A DNA stretch of 64,000 nucleotides from Colwellia polaris (GCF_002104515.1 NZ_NBOE01000001.1:310001-374000); one strand, 5' to 3'. Shown: positions 29,313-38,885, counted from the stretch's first letter. Program-made: numbers and translations. Notes: a model not told the origin generated them from the sequence alone.

Positions 29313-30008
29313 TTACTTTAATTGGCTATAAGCACATATAATGTCATCAACATTCTCTTTACCACCTTGCTGAATGCGTTTGTAATGACTAAGTGTTTTA
29401 GTTAAATATTGTTTAACTACATGTGCTTGTTGAGTGCTTTTTGCTTGCCAAATATCATCTCCTATAGGGCTTATAGGTTTATTTATTTTATTGTTAGTCT
29501 CATGACATAGTTTGCTTTTTGTTGAGGCTAATATCACTTCATAATAGCGACCATTATCGGCTACTAGCGCTTCGTTTTTTAAACTGCATTGCAGTGCAAT
29601 TAATTTTTTACGTAAGTCATATTGTTGATTAACAGGGCATAGTAAAAAGTCGATATTAAGATCAGGAGACTGTTGGCAAATATCATTAATGAAATTAATC
29701 ATTAAATCGCCACCAACACCGGCAATAATAACTAAGTGAGAGCCTTGATACTTTTGCAAAGGTAGTGTTGAAACATCTATACAGTGTGTTTGCCAGTGCG
29801 AAGTAGCATTTTGATAGAACTGTTGTAATTTACTTTCTACACTGGCGATTAGCGCTGGCACTATATCTACAAAATGTACATTCGGCGCTGCTTGCTGTGA
29901 CAATAAACTTGCCCCTAAAAAGCCATGATCACAGCAACAATCCCAAATGTGGGTATAATGGCTAGTTACCATTTGTTCAATCTGCTTTAACCTTTTACTG
30001 AGTTTCAA
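29313..30008 (-). CDS. trmK: tRNA (adenine-N1)-methyltransferase, TrmK family
   Basis: A 231-residue SAM-dependent methyltransferase. It begins KLSKRLKQIEQMV and has the SAM loop DCCCDHGFLGASLL near residues 23-36, VDIVPALI after strand 2, and IAGVGGDLM near 95. TrmK methylates N1 of A22 in tRNA in Gram-positives; homologues with DxCxDHG occur in many gammaproteobacteria. The triple Cys in the motif is unusual. It is a monocistronic gene divergent from the PAS protein. Confidence 0.8.
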   Translation of the reverse strand: MKLSKRLKQIEQMVTSHYTHIWDCCCDHGFLGASLLSQQAAPNVHFVDIVPALIASVESKLQQFYQNATSHWQTHCIDVSTLPLQKYQGSHLVIIAGVGGDLMINFINDICQQSPDLNIDFLLCPVNQQYDLRKKLIALQCSLKNEALVADNGRYYEVILASTKSKLCHETNNKINKPISPIGDDIWQAKSTQQAHVVKQYLTKTLSHYKRIQQGGKENVDDIICAYSQLK

Positions 30009-30158
30009 CTAACTTGTCCTAATCTCTTGTTATCTTGTTGCATTGTAATGTTTTTATTCCATTTTGCTAAGTAGCTGACTTTAAGAAATATTGCCGTTCT
30101 GGTATTGAGAAAAATTTCTTGTAAAATAAGTGGGTAATTTTAAAACCCTTAGGTTGTT

Positions 30159-30545
30159 ATGTTTACTGAAAACCCAGAAGACTTTATCAATAACTCATCA
30201 ATCGGCATTCATGTGGTATCGACTAAAGGGATTATTGTTTATGCCAATGAATGTGAGCTTGACGTTTTAGGCTATGAAAAAAGCGAATATGTAGGGCATC
30301 ATGTGTCAGAATTTCAGATTGATAGTGAATGCTTATCAGACATGATGGCACGTTTAAAGCGTTTTGAAATGTTGAGAAATTACCCTGCAAAGGTGCAAGG
30401 TAAATCTGAAATAAAATATATTATTTATAACTCGAGCGTTTATGAAGAAAACAACGAATTTTTGCATACCCGTTGTTACGGTACTGAAGTTGATAAAGTC
30501 ATTTATGACGTATTTGTCAAACATTGTGATTATATAAAACAGTAG
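30159..30545 (+). CDS. Stand-alone PAS domain protein
   Basis: A 128-residue protein consisting of one PAS domain: SIGIHVVSTKGIIVYANECELDVLGYEKSEYVGHHVSEF at residues 14-52, then the second half with YPAKVQGKSEIKYIIYNSS. There is no attached kinase, cyclase or DNA-binding region. It may bind a small ligand or partner protein; a Cys near the end (KHCDY) is the only notable residue. It is convergent with trkA. Confidence 0.8.
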   Translation: MFTENPEDFINNSSIGIHVVSTKGIIVYANECELDVLGYEKSEYVGHHVSEFQIDSECLSDMMARLKRFEMLRNYPAKVQGKSEIKYIIYNSSVYEENNEFLHTRCYGTEVDKVIYDVFVKHCDYIKQ

Positions 30546-30632
30546 CCAAATAACGCTATTTACTGGAGTAATCTAGTTACATTTGATGAGTAATTTACCT
30601 TATCAATAGCATTATTTTTACCCGCTAAAATA

Positions 30633-31289
30633 TCAAGAATCTGAAGTTAACCCTAAGCTCTCTCTTAATCTTTCTAAGTTTTTATGACTACTGACGAATA
30701 AAAGTTTATCACCCGCGTTGAGCGACTTTACATCTGCAGGAATACTACATTTGTCGCCACTGTTTACCGTAACTAATTGGCATTGTTTCGGAAGCTCAGC
30801 ATCAGCAAGTGATTTAGGGCAGTTTTCATCCAGAGTAAGTTCGACAAACTGAAGGTCTCCATCTAAATAGGCCGACCTGAGCATACCATCGCGCATCTCG
30901 CTCATGTTGACTATTTCTCTTGTCAGTTGTTTATTGGTGAAAATAACACCGTCCATTTCAAGGTTATGACAAACCGGCTCAAGCTCGTCGTCTTCTACTC
31001 TAACAATTACTCTTTTAAAACCCATAGTTTTTGCAACCTGTGCTGCGAGCAAATTGTCGGTATCACTGTCAGAAAGGCATATTAAGGCATCGGTATTTTT
31101 CGCACAGGCTTCTTCTAAAAACTTAGGCTTAGCTCCGTCACCTAAAATAAAACCACAGTCGATATATTCACTTAACACATCAATTTTATCTTGATCTTTT
31201 TCTATAATAACCACTTCATGATCGCGCTTAGTGAGTTCTGCTGCACAGTGAGAGGCCAAAGAGCCGCCTCCGATAATTACCATTCGCAT
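30633..31289 (-). CDS. K+ channel gating subunit, TrkA/KtrA (RCK) type
   Basis: A 218-residue single RCK unit. The N-terminal Rossmann domain has IIGGGSLASHCAAEL (4-18), IIEKDQDKID after strand 2 and ILGDGAKPKFLEEA; a C-terminal TrkA_C domain spans about residues 140-218. E. coli TrkA has two such units, so this is KtrA-like and should form a ring that gates the adjacent TrkH/KtrB channel in response to nucleotides. It starts 5 bases after the trkH-like stop, and its AAGGAG lies within the last codons of that gene. Confidence 0.9.
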   Translation of the reverse strand: MRMVIIGGGSLASHCAAELTKRDHEVVIIEKDQDKIDVLSEYIDCGFILGDGAKPKFLEEACAKNTDALICLSDSDTDNLLAAQVAKTMGFKRVIVRVEDDELEPVCHNLEMDGVIFTNKQLTREIVNMSEMRDGMLRSAYLDGDLQFVELTLDENCPKSLADAELPKQCQLVTVNSGDKCSIPADVKSLNAGDKLLFVSSHKNLERLRESLGLTSDS

Positions 31290-31294
31290 TGTGT

Positions 31295-32767
31295 TTAACT
31301 CCTTCTCTTACCTATCCAAGTTGCTGGGAGCAATAAAACAATAATAGCTACAGTTTCTACTCTTCCAAGTAACATGTTAAAAATTAATACCAGTTTTAAG
31401 GGGGTAGGCAGTTCTGTTGATGTTAAGCCGCTAGAAACCCCAGCGGTTCCAAGCGCAGATGTTACTTCGTAAAGAGACTCTATTGGCGGCATGCCATAAC
31501 CCAGAAAGATTAACCAACTGCCAACGAGAAAGACTAAATAACCGCAAATAACTGCTAATATGTTTTCTATTGTTAAGTAGTCTACCCTTTTACCGTCTAA
31601 GCGCAAATGTAGCTGCGAATGCACACCACTGCTGGCGCGTCGTAAAAACATTTGCATGGCTTTAAACAATACTAATAATCGATAAATTTTTATGCCACCA
31701 GCGGTACTACCTATGCCGCCGCCAATAAACATACAAGCACAAATTAACAACATGGCAGCGCTACCAAAGGGTAAAATATCAGATGAAGCAAAACCAGCGG
31801 TTGTTATCGCAGATATGGTATTAAAATAAGCTTGTCCAATGCTAGCTTCACCTCCAGATAATTTAACCAAAGCGAAAACGGCTAATGGTACAAAGGCTAC
31901 CAGTAAAAGTAGGCATCGTAATTGAGGATCTCTGAAGCTAGCGCGAAGTGAAGATATAGTGGGACGATAATAAAGGTGTAATGAAATCGCGCCGAGAATT
32001 GAAATAATAGAAACTATCCACTGCTCGCTAATGCCATATGAGGCAAAGCTGTCGTCTCGGTTGGCAAAACCACCAGTAGAAACAGCAGCCATTGCATGTA
32101 CTATAGCGTCAATGAGTGAGCTACCAGCGAAAAGTAATGCACCAATACCTATAAAAGTTAATACAGCGTAAACCACTAAAATACGTTTAGCATGGCCACG
32201 CGTACCACCAATATGCGAGTCTACATCGGCAGCATCTGCACCAAACATTTTTGTTTCTATACCTGGTTGGGTGTGAATAGCGAGTGCGAGTACGATTACG
32301 CCTAAACCACCCACCCATTGCATCCAACCTCGTGCAAACAAAAATGCAGCAGGTTTGTCTTCAACAGATGATAGGGTTGAAAGGCCTGTGGTTGTTACCC
32401 CTGAAACTGTTTCAAACCATGCGTCAATAAATGACATGTTGTATTGCAGCATAGGCAGCGTAAAAAGTAATGATGAGGTAATAAACACTAATGCGGCAAC
32501 GGCGAGTGTTTCATTACGTTGGAGTTGCTTAACGCGCTTAATTTTGCGACTAAGGGCGTAACATATAGCACAAATTATCGCGATAGCTAAATAAGCCAGT
32601 GTTACAGGGTATTGTCCACTGGCGAGTGATACGATCATTGGAACTAACACCAGCAGCCCCATTAAACCGAGTAGTTCAAAAAGGTGTTTACATACTGCCT
32701 GAGGACGGGCCGCGAAGAGTAAACTTATTTGACCTTTAGAGCTGATATGAGCTGAACTATTCGACAA
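31295..32767 (-). CDS. Potassium uptake channel, TrkH/KtrB family
   Basis: A 490-residue membrane protein with the four M1-P-M2 repeats of the family. Selectivity loops are visible as TVSGVTTTGLS, AMAAVSTGGFANRDD, AISAITTAGFASSD and VTSALGTAGVSSG, each with the central Gly that lines the K+ pore. It works with the RCK protein encoded immediately downstream. Together they import K+ at the inner membrane, coupled to H+ or Na+. Confidence 0.93.
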   Translation of the reverse strand: MSNSSAHISSKGQISLLFAARPQAVCKHLFELLGLMGLLVLVPMIVSLASGQYPVTLAYLAIAIICAICYALSRKIKRVKQLQRNETLAVAALVFITSSLLFTLPMLQYNMSFIDAWFETVSGVTTTGLSTLSSVEDKPAAFLFARGWMQWVGGLGVIVLALAIHTQPGIETKMFGADAADVDSHIGGTRGHAKRILVVYAVLTFIGIGALLFAGSSLIDAIVHAMAAVSTGGFANRDDSFASYGISEQWIVSIISILGAISLHLYYRPTISSLRASFRDPQLRCLLLLVAFVPLAVFALVKLSGGEASIGQAYFNTISAITTAGFASSDILPFGSAAMLLICACMFIGGGIGSTAGGIKIYRLLVLFKAMQMFLRRASSGVHSQLHLRLDGKRVDYLTIENILAVICGYLVFLVGSWLIFLGYGMPPIESLYEVTSALGTAGVSSGLTSTELPTPLKLVLIFNMLLGRVETVAIIVLLLPATWIGKRRS

Positions 32768-32922
32768 TTTTATTCCTTATTTCTATACGCTTAATTTTTG
32801 TTTTTATAAATGTCTTCTATTTAGTGTAAAGTAAGTTTATGCATTATGCTTCAAGATAACGCATGAGTTTATTAAACATATTCGTGATTTAAAAAAATAA
32901 ATAACACTTAAGGATTAAATTT

Positions 32923-33090
32923 ATGTTTACAGGTATTTTAGGACTTATACATTTAATTATCGCAATTTGGGCGATTCTTAGTATTTTAAAATCAAGCGCA
33001 TCAACAGCAGAAAAAATTGTTTGGGCATTAGTGGTATTGCTATTCCCTGTTATTGGTTTAATTATCTGGTTTTTAGCCGGACCCAAATAA
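32923..33090 (+). CDS. PLDc_N-type mini membrane protein (55 aa)
   Basis: AAGGA lies eleven bases upstream of ATG 32923, opening a 55-codon frame. There are two membrane helices (about residues 5-22 and 33-53) separated by KSSASTAEKIVW. The second helix, VVLLFPVIGLIIWFLAGPK, fits the PLDc_N family (L-x-x-x-x-F-P-x-x-G-x-x-x-W), small integral membrane proteins of unknown role. A bidirectional terminator follows 20 bases later, supporting it as a gene. Confidence 0.8.
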   Translation: MFTGILGLIHLIIAIWAILSILKSSASTAEKIVWALVVLLFPVIGLIIWFLAGPK

Positions 33091-33107
33091 TAATCGCAGC
33101 TTCAAGA

Positions 33108-33148
33108 TAAAAAAAACCAGTAATTCGTTGTTAGATTACTGGTTTTTT
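33108..33148. terminator. Bidirectional terminator between PLDc_N and cstA-like genes
   Basis: AACCAGTAAT and ATTACTGGTT form a 10-bp core stem flanked by a long A-run on the left and a T-run on the right, serving both convergent genes. The stem resembles the tyrS terminator at 25757. Confidence 0.9.
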
Positions 33149-33188
33149 TGTTTTAAGTACACGTAATATCTAGTTTAAATATTTTTTG

Positions 33189-34652
33189 CTACTTTGTATT
33201 TTTATATTTAGCAGCATGAATAATAACAAGTGCAATGCAGCCTAATATTGCTGTAGCAATACCAATGGGCTTACCGTAACCACTTGATAAATTAAAACCG
33301 ATAGCTGCGGTCATAATATAAGAAACGGTTACCGCTGTTGCGATAACTGCAGGTATGCTGGTAATCCAATGGAAAGTACCGCGGTCAAATAAGTATTTTG
33401 TTGCAAGCCAAAGCACACTGGTAGATAGCAACATATTTGAGAAAGCAAAGTAACGCCAAATAACCGTAAAGTCGAGCTTTGTCATAAAGTACGCAATGGT
33501 TAAAATCGGTATGGCGAGCAATAATCGATTACGCATGCTTTGCGGTATATTAAAAGCGTCAACTATTGTTAAACGCAGTGAACGAAAGGCTGTATCACCA
33601 GAGGTAATAGGGAAAACCGCAACAGCAACAATTGCCATAATTCCACCGAACACACCAAGATAACTATTAGCAACATGGTTCACCACTAACCCAGGACCAC
33701 CAGCATCGAGCAGTGCTTTTAATCCGGCATAACCTTCAGGAAATGCGGCAATGCCGGCAAGCGCCCAAACACAGCCCACCACACCTTCACTGACCATAGC
33801 GCCATAATAAACAGGGCGTACATATTTTTCGTTGGTTAAACAGCGAGCAATAATAGGGGCTTGGGTAGAATGAAAGCCACTTATGGCACCGCAAGTAATA
33901 GTAATAAACAGTAGTGGCCAAGTGGGTAAACCATCAGGGTTTGGTGTTAAAAAGTCGTGCGCATGATCGGCTTCAAAATAAGCTAAGAAATCGCCCGTCA
34001 TAGGTAAATGTGGCGCATTTATTAAAAGTGCAATGGCGATTGAAATCGTCATAACAATCATTAATAAGCCAAAAATCGGGTAAAATTTAGTGATTATTTT
34101 ATCAATGGGTAATAAGGTTGCTAAAAAATAATAGCCTAGAATAGCCAATACCCAGAAAGTATTATTGGCTAAAATGGTGCCTTCAAAAAAATCTAAGTTA
34201 CTGAGTAAGCCCGCAGGACTCATGATAAATACTACGCCAACAAAAAATAGCAACATGGCAGTAAATATCAACATAAAGCCTTTGAAAATAACGTTGTAAT
34301 ATTTTCCTGCTATTTCAGGTAGGCTTTTACCATCTTCCTTTATGCTCATAACCCCAGAGAAAAAATCATGAACTGCGCCACCTAAAACGTTACCGAGCAC
34401 GATCCAAACTAAAGCGATTGGGCCATATAATGCCCCTAATATTGGTCCAAATATTGGACCAACTCCGGCGATATTGAGAAATTGGATTAAAAAAGCACGA
34501 ACTGGGTGAACAGGTACATAGTCAACACCTTCGCTAAAACGCTTTTGTGGTGTATCAACAGTGGAGTCTAAGCCGGCTTGTTTTTCGACAAATGGGCTAT
34601 AAAATTTGTAACCTAGTATTAAGATGGTGAGACAGATAAAAAAGATAATCAT
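33189..34652 (-). CDS. Carbon starvation protein CstA family transporter
   Basis: A 487-residue polytopic protein. It has the CstA signatures IAGVGPIFGPILGALYGPIALVWIVLGNVLGGAVHDFFSG near residues 61-100 and GAISGFHSTQAPIIARCL near 255-272, with about a dozen or more membrane spans. E. coli CstA and BtsT are pyruvate or peptide transporters; this shorter form (about 490 against about 700 residues) lacks part of the C-terminal region and its substrate is open. It is a single gene with a ~290-base upstream region before MITE copy 5. Confidence 0.88.
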   Translation of the reverse strand: MIIFFICLTILILGYKFYSPFVEKQAGLDSTVDTPQKRFSEGVDYVPVHPVRAFLIQFLNIAGVGPIFGPILGALYGPIALVWIVLGNVLGGAVHDFFSGVMSIKEDGKSLPEIAGKYYNVIFKGFMLIFTAMLLFFVGVVFIMSPAGLLSNLDFFEGTILANNTFWVLAILGYYFLATLLPIDKIITKFYPIFGLLMIVMTISIAIALLINAPHLPMTGDFLAYFEADHAHDFLTPNPDGLPTWPLLFITITCGAISGFHSTQAPIIARCLTNEKYVRPVYYGAMVSEGVVGCVWALAGIAAFPEGYAGLKALLDAGGPGLVVNHVANSYLGVFGGIMAIVAVAVFPITSGDTAFRSLRLTIVDAFNIPQSMRNRLLLAIPILTIAYFMTKLDFTVIWRYFAFSNMLLSTSVLWLATKYLFDRGTFHWITSIPAVIATAVTVSYIMTAAIGFNLSSGYGKPIGIATAILGCIALVIIHAAKYKNTK

Positions 34653-34943
34653 AAAGCTCGTTCTCTTGTATATTTATATAATGAAGCGCGTGAGTTATCG
34701 CTAGATTTTGCACATTTTAATTAACCGGCGAACTGTATCAAAAGCCAAGGACCTTAACAATAAGACGTTAGGCTAATATATTGTTTAAAATATGTCATAT
34801 TGTAAATGGTTTAGCATTTAAATTAGCTAGCTTCATTGTTGTTGTGAATGTGAGTACTTGATCTACGACTATGTTTTTATCATAGATAGTTACGTTAGCT
34901 TTAAATTGTTATGAAAAATAAATTGTTTGATTCAATACATATT
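34653..34943. promoter_or_regulatory. Upstream region of the CstA-like gene
   Basis: About 290 AT-rich bases between the CstA-like start and MITE copy 5. I see no ORF and no convincing CRP palindrome; TTGTGAATGTGAG near 34848 is only half-like. Confidence 0.3.
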
Positions 34944-34947
34944 ACTT

Positions 34948-35177
34948 AACCTGAACGCTGGATAATGAGAGGTTAATACTCAAGTGAATCAAAAGTTTAG
35001 GTTGTAAAGTAAATGCTATAGCATGGTGAACATCAAGAATAGACACCATCAATACTTCATTTTATGCCATTTCCAAGGGAAAACCTTGATGAATAGCGCG
35101 CTATTTATCGACGATTTAACGCAGAGAATGGCTTAAAAGGGAGCATTGAGCAATTGCTGCTTATCCAGAGTTCGGTT
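34948..35177 (-). mobile_element. MITE-like element copy 5 (230 bp)
   Basis: Inserted in reverse orientation relative to copies 1-4. Ends AACCTGAACGCTGGATAA and TTATCCAGAGTTCGGTT (one base lost in the right end), flanked by the direct repeat ACTT (34944-34947 and 35178-35181). It lies between two divergent genes and is the most diverged copy. Confidence 0.93.
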
Positions 35178-35276
35178 ACTTAAGCTGTTGCTCAGCTAAT
35201 TGGGTTGATTTTATTTCTATTGAATAAAACTTTATAAAAAACGATTAAAATAAGTTGATAATTTAAGGAGTTGGTC

Positions 35277-35537
35277 ATGCCAACAAATAAGCATAAACGA
35301 AAAGCTGTTGCAAAGAATAAAACTAGAACATTAACAAGCACAAAAACGTCAGGGGTTATTTCCTCGTATCCCAAAGTGTTCATTTATATTGGTTTATTCT
35401 TTGTCGCTGTTGGAATATATTTCATGGCTTTTGAATCCCAAAGTAATGCCATGTTTGGACTTGCTATGCTACTGCTTGTTAGTGGAACGGCTATCGCTAT
35501 TTATGCTAATTTTACGGTATCTAAATTGCGTAAATAA
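35277..35537 (+). CDS. Small two-helix inner-membrane protein (86 aa)
   Basis: The start is the ATG at 35277, six bases after AAGGAG; the in-frame TTG at 35271 directly abuts the Shine-Dalgarno and is rejected. The N-terminus is strongly basic (KHKRKAVAKNKTRTL). Two membrane helices follow (about residues 33-52 and 57-77) and the tail is KLRK. By the positive-inside rule both ends are cytoplasmic. Family unknown. A hairpin (35560-35593) ends the transcript. Confidence 0.7.
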   Translation: MPTNKHKRKAVAKNKTRTLTSTKTSGVISSYPKVFIYIGLFFVAVGIYFMAFESQSNAMFGLAMLLLVSGTAIAIYANFTVSKLRK

Positions 35538-35559
35538 TTGCACTTTATTATGAGTTAAC

Positions 35560-35593
35560 ACCGATAGCGGTTTAGCAAATAAAAGCTATCGGT
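35560..35593 (+). terminator. Terminator-like hairpin
   Basis: ACCGATAGC and GCTATCGGT form a perfect 9-bp stem with a 16-base loop, 22 bases after the small membrane protein gene. No strong T-run follows. Confidence 0.55.
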
Positions 35594-35902
35594 AAATTCC
35601 ATGTTTATTAGTTATCACCTACCTTCGCACTGAATCGTTAAGTTTATATATGTCTGACTTAACAATAGGTTAACGTGCACATTTATAGCCTTGGCATTTA
35701 TAGCTTCTGCTTTTTAAATTACCGCCTGTTGGTAAAAAATTACCTCATCACTAAATATCGGTCAAAAAAACCTTAAAGTCGTAAAAAACACTTCTCACTT
35801 ACAATTAAAATTTTCAAGATGTTGAAATTTAAGATAATAAAATTTGGAATGCTCTTTGCTAAAACATTTAAAGTAATAAAACTAAAAATTAAAGAGTTAG
35901 GT
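35594..35902. other. Intergenic leader of the DUF2306 gene
   Basis: About 310 bases. The frame of the next gene is open from 35819 but this stretch is Lys/Ile/Phe-rich and lacks a Shine-Dalgarno, so it is read as leader. No hairpin, repeat or other ORF is supported. Confidence 0.4.
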
Positions 35903-36712
35903 ATGAATAAAAATGAAATCGCTGGTGTTGAGAGTGTATCAACACGTTCAAATGTTATTTTAGCCAATATCGCTAAATGTTGGTTTGCCGTTGCTGTTAT
36001 CGGGCAATGGATCATGGTGTATTACGTCATTGCTCATTATGGCGGTGAATTACTTGCAGGTAATACTGATGTTTTGGAATCACCGAATGGTCATCAGTCA
36101 GGATTAATTGCATTGATTATTCATGTAATAATTGCGGTAGTTACTATGGGTTTTGGCCCCTTGCAATTCATCCCAAAAATTCGAGAAAAATTTCCTAAAT
36201 TTCACCGAATAAATGGGCGTATTTATCTCGTCACTATTTTTATCGGCAGCATTTTAGGTTTATACCTTGTTTGGGGTTATGAAAAAATGCCAGGTGGCAA
36301 CGCTATGTTTGTTGCAATGAATATCATGGTATTACTTATCATTACCTTTGCCTTTCTCACTTTACGCTATGCAATTGCGCGTAACATTGTGCAGCATCGC
36401 CAATGGGCTTTGCGTTTATTTATGGTGGTGAATAGTGGCTGGTTTTTTCGTGTGGGCTTAATGGCTTGGCTTTTAATTCATCAAGCGCCTGTTGGCTTCG
36501 ACCCAGAAACCTTTGAAGGTCCTTTTATTATTGCTTTAGCATTTGCACAGTACCTTTTACCACTAGCTTTACTGGAGCTATATTTTTGGGCGCAGCAGAA
36601 AACCGATTTAAAAGTAAAGTATGGCGTTTGCATAATACTTATTTTGGCAACGTTATTAATGGCTGTAGGTATTTTTGGTGCGGCAGCAACTATGTGGTTA
36701 CCTAAAGTCTAA
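35903..36712 (+). CDS. DUF2306 family membrane protein
   Basis: Start placed at ATG 35903 (MNKNEIAG), since the upstream in-frame Met codons precede an implausible basic leader. The protein is about 269 residues with seven or eight membrane spans. Family hallmarks include GFGPLQFIPKIREKFPKFHRINGRIYL and IVQHRQWALRLFM, containing His residues conserved in DUF2306 and suggestive of heme or metal contact in the bilayer, which is inference. Function unknown. Confidence 0.8.
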   Translation: MNKNEIAGVESVSTRSNVILANIAKCWFAVAVIGQWIMVYYVIAHYGGELLAGNTDVLESPNGHQSGLIALIIHVIIAVVTMGFGPLQFIPKIREKFPKFHRINGRIYLVTIFIGSILGLYLVWGYEKMPGGNAMFVAMNIMVLLIITFAFLTLRYAIARNIVQHRQWALRLFMVVNSGWFFRVGLMAWLLIHQAPVGFDPETFEGPFIIALAFAQYLLPLALLELYFWAQQKTDLKVKYGVCIILILATLLMAVGIFGAAATMWLPKV

Positions 36713-36750
36713 ATTTTAGGTAACACGGTAATTATTATCTGCTTTATTGA

Positions 36751-37386
36751 TTATTTTTTGGTGCCCTCGTCGGGCTCAATAATTTCAAAGGCTGGCAGTG
36801 TTACACGCCAATAAATGGCAGCTAAGCGTAAAGCTAAAGCCCCTAGTATTGCGCCTACGATGGCAAAGTGTTGTGGTAGCTCGATATAAGTAAAAAGGGT
36901 AAATAATGCGCCGCCTAAAATAGCTGCGGTGGCGTAAATTTCTTGTCGTAATATCATCGGGATAACGTTACAAAGTACGTCACGGATCATACCACCGGCA
37001 ACGCCTGTTACCATGCCTAACAAAATGGCAACGGGTACAGCCGCGCCTAAGCTTAAGGCTTTTTCTGTGCCCAATACTGCAAATAAAGCAAGCCCAAAAG
37101 CATCGGAAACCAACAAGAATCGTTTAGGAATACGCTTCGGGCATCGTATAAAAATGATAGTGAGCGCCGCTGTAGCTAAAATAACATATAGATATATTGG
37201 ATTTTTGACCCAAAAGACGGGGGTTTGAAGAATTACATCGCGAATAGTACCGCCGCCAATAGCGGTAACCGCAGACAAAACAGCCACACCAAAAGGATCA
37301 AGTTGATAACGACCTGCCATTAATGCCCCTGAAAAAGCAAAAACAATCACACCAAAGAGATCGAGCCAATAAAGTAATTCTAACAT
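36751..37386 (-). CDS. UPF0126 / TRIC-like (YicG family) membrane protein
   Basis: 211 residues with seven hydrophobic segments and the internal repeat typical of UPF0126: FAFSGALMAGRYQLDPFGVAVLSAVTAIGGGTIRDVIL and LFAVLGTEKALSLG...GMVTGVAGGMIRDVLCN. The paired GGG-x-IRD and GG-MIRD motifs are diagnostic. E. coli relatives have been linked to glycine transport, and the fold resembles trimeric cation channels; the substrate here is unproven. It starts 12 bases after the rhodanese gene stop and is probably co-transcribed with it. Confidence 0.88.
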   Translation of the reverse strand: MLELLYWLDLFGVIVFAFSGALMAGRYQLDPFGVAVLSAVTAIGGGTIRDVILQTPVFWVKNPIYLYVILATAALTIIFIRCPKRIPKRFLLVSDAFGLALFAVLGTEKALSLGAAVPVAILLGMVTGVAGGMIRDVLCNVIPMILRQEIYATAAILGGALFTLFTYIELPQHFAIVGAILGALALRLAAIYWRVTLPAFEIIEPDEGTKK

Positions 37387-37398
37387 GTGAACAGACGC

Positions 37399-37788
37399 TT
37401 ATTTTACTATGGGTAAGTCAGCTGCTTGCCAAGCATTCATGTCGCCATCAAGGTGGCGAAGATCGCTAAAACCAGCAGCGCGTAAATCATTTTCTGCACT
37501 GATAGCCCGGCGACCTGAGCGACAATGCACCACAACGGTTTGATCTTTATAAGCCATTATTTTACTTAGGTTTGCGTTAATTTCATCATGGCTAATATTA
37601 ATCGCACCAGCAATATGACCTTCAGCAAATTCATCAGCGCTGCGTACATCTAAAACAAGGGGTTTATTGGCAGGCGTAGCCATTAAAGTTAATAGGGCTT
37701 GTTGTGAAATAGGAGGTGTTTCCTCTGCAAAAGCGAGAAAAGTAAACAAGCTTAATAAAATAACCAAAGTTAATTGAGTAAGTTTCAT
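37399..37788 (-). CDS. Periplasmic single-domain rhodanese
   Basis: 129 residues: a signal peptide (cleavage after FLAFA, residue 21) and one rhodanese domain with LVLDVRSADEFAEGHIAGAINISH (44-67) and the active loop HCRSGRR (Cys89). Sulfur transfer or redox work in the periplasm is expected; the partner is unknown. It is upstream of the UPF0126 gene in the same direction. Confidence 0.88.
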   Translation of the reverse strand: MKLTQLTLVILLSLFTFLAFAEETPPISQQALLTLMATPANKPLVLDVRSADEFAEGHIAGAINISHDEINANLSKIMAYKDQTVVVHCRSGRRAISAENDLRAAGFSDLRHLDGDMNAWQAADLPIVK

Positions 37789-37904
37789 ATAAACGCCTTG
37801 TATAGGTAAAAAAAGTTTAGATTAATGCCGACAGTTTACCTTAATTACTGTAATAACAAAGATCTTTAATTACAGGCGAATGAGCTAACTACTTCGTTTT
37901 AATG

Positions 37905-38885
37905 TTATTGAATAACACCAGAGATAGCATAAGAGGTAACAGCTAGAAGTAATACCAATAAAAGTAACAGATAAAGGGCATAATTTACCCGTTTACTGGC
38001 ATGAATAATATCAGTGGCTTGCGGTTGTCGCGCGTGGTCATTAAAGCTAGCTTTGCGCACCTTGCTACCGCCATACATGGCAACACCACTGAGCTTTATT
38101 GCTAAACCTAAAGACAATATATGCAACAAAATACTGTTATTTGTTTGGAAAAACTTACCACGTATTAAACGCCAATAGAGCAAAGTATTTTGCCCTACAG
38201 TACCGAGTAAAATAACCAAAGCAAATATTCGCGATGGTAACCATTGCAGTAAATTTACAATATGGTTAATTGTAGCACCAAAATGTACAAAACGATAAAT
38301 TTTTATGTTCCATGCGTAATGCATTTCTAATAAAAGTCGAAACGCGAATGCTGCTAATGGTCCAAAGAAAATAAAATAAAAACCAACACACACTAACAGT
38401 TGCGAACTCTTTAATACTTGCATTTCAATACAAGCTTTACTTATCCCTAATGGTGACATTTGTTCAGTATCGCGCAATAAAAGTGGGGCTATTTTCTGTT
38501 TAGCTTGGTAGCTATTATTGGCAACTAGTTCGCGAGCAACGGCTTTATTTGTTGTTGTTAAGCCAAAGTTTCCTAAGGCGAAATAAAGTAAAAACGCTTG
38601 CCAAAGCCATTGTATTTCAATGAATACTTCAAATAACCACAAAATAGCGACTATCGGTAGTAAAGTAATGAGTATGGCGATCAAGCCTGAAATATTTTGT
38701 TGGCGCGCACTGTTACTCGGTTTACTTACTTTATCAGCCAGGCGTTGACAATAAAAATTGAAAAAAGCTAAGTGTTGCTGAGTAATAAACTGACTAACCA
38801 ATGCTTTTAAAGCGATCACTAATAATAAGGTGATCACCGCAGAATACAAATACGGGCTAGTTAATATATTACTCAGGGTTTGCAT
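37905..38885 (-). CDS. CbiB/CobD-AmpE-like membrane protein
   Basis: A 326-residue integral membrane protein with about five spans. The pattern LLYFALGNFGLTTTNKAVARELVANNSYQAK...LLLRDTEQMSPLGISKACIEM resembles the adenosylcobinamide-phosphate synthase (CbiB) family, in which an R-D-x-x-x-M/L-x-x-x-x-I-x-x-A-x-x-E segment is central. No other cobalamin genes are near, so the role could be lone salvage or a diverged activity. Its ATG overlaps the mtnN stop (TAATG), implying coupled translation. Confidence 0.7.
   Translation of the reverse strand: MQTLSNILTSPYLYSAVITLLLVIALKALVSQFITQQHLAFFNFYCQRLADKVSKPSNSARQQNISGLIAILITLLPIVAILWLFEVFIEIQWLWQAFLLYFALGNFGLTTTNKAVARELVANNSYQAKQKIAPLLLRDTEQMSPLGISKACIEMQVLKSSQLLVCVGFYFIFFGPLAAFAFRLLLEMHYAWNIKIYRFVHFGATINHIVNLLQWLPSRIFALVILLGTVGQNTLLYWRLIRGKFFQTNNSILLHILSLGLAIKLSGVAMYGGSKVRKASFNDHARQPQATDIIHASKRVNYALYLLLLLVLLLAVTSYAISGVIQ

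Noticed and set aside
35819-35902. N-terminal extension of the DUF2306 protein
   Set aside because: No ribosome binding site and an Ile/Lys/Phe-biased stretch; the ATG at 35903 with a purine-rich leader fits better.
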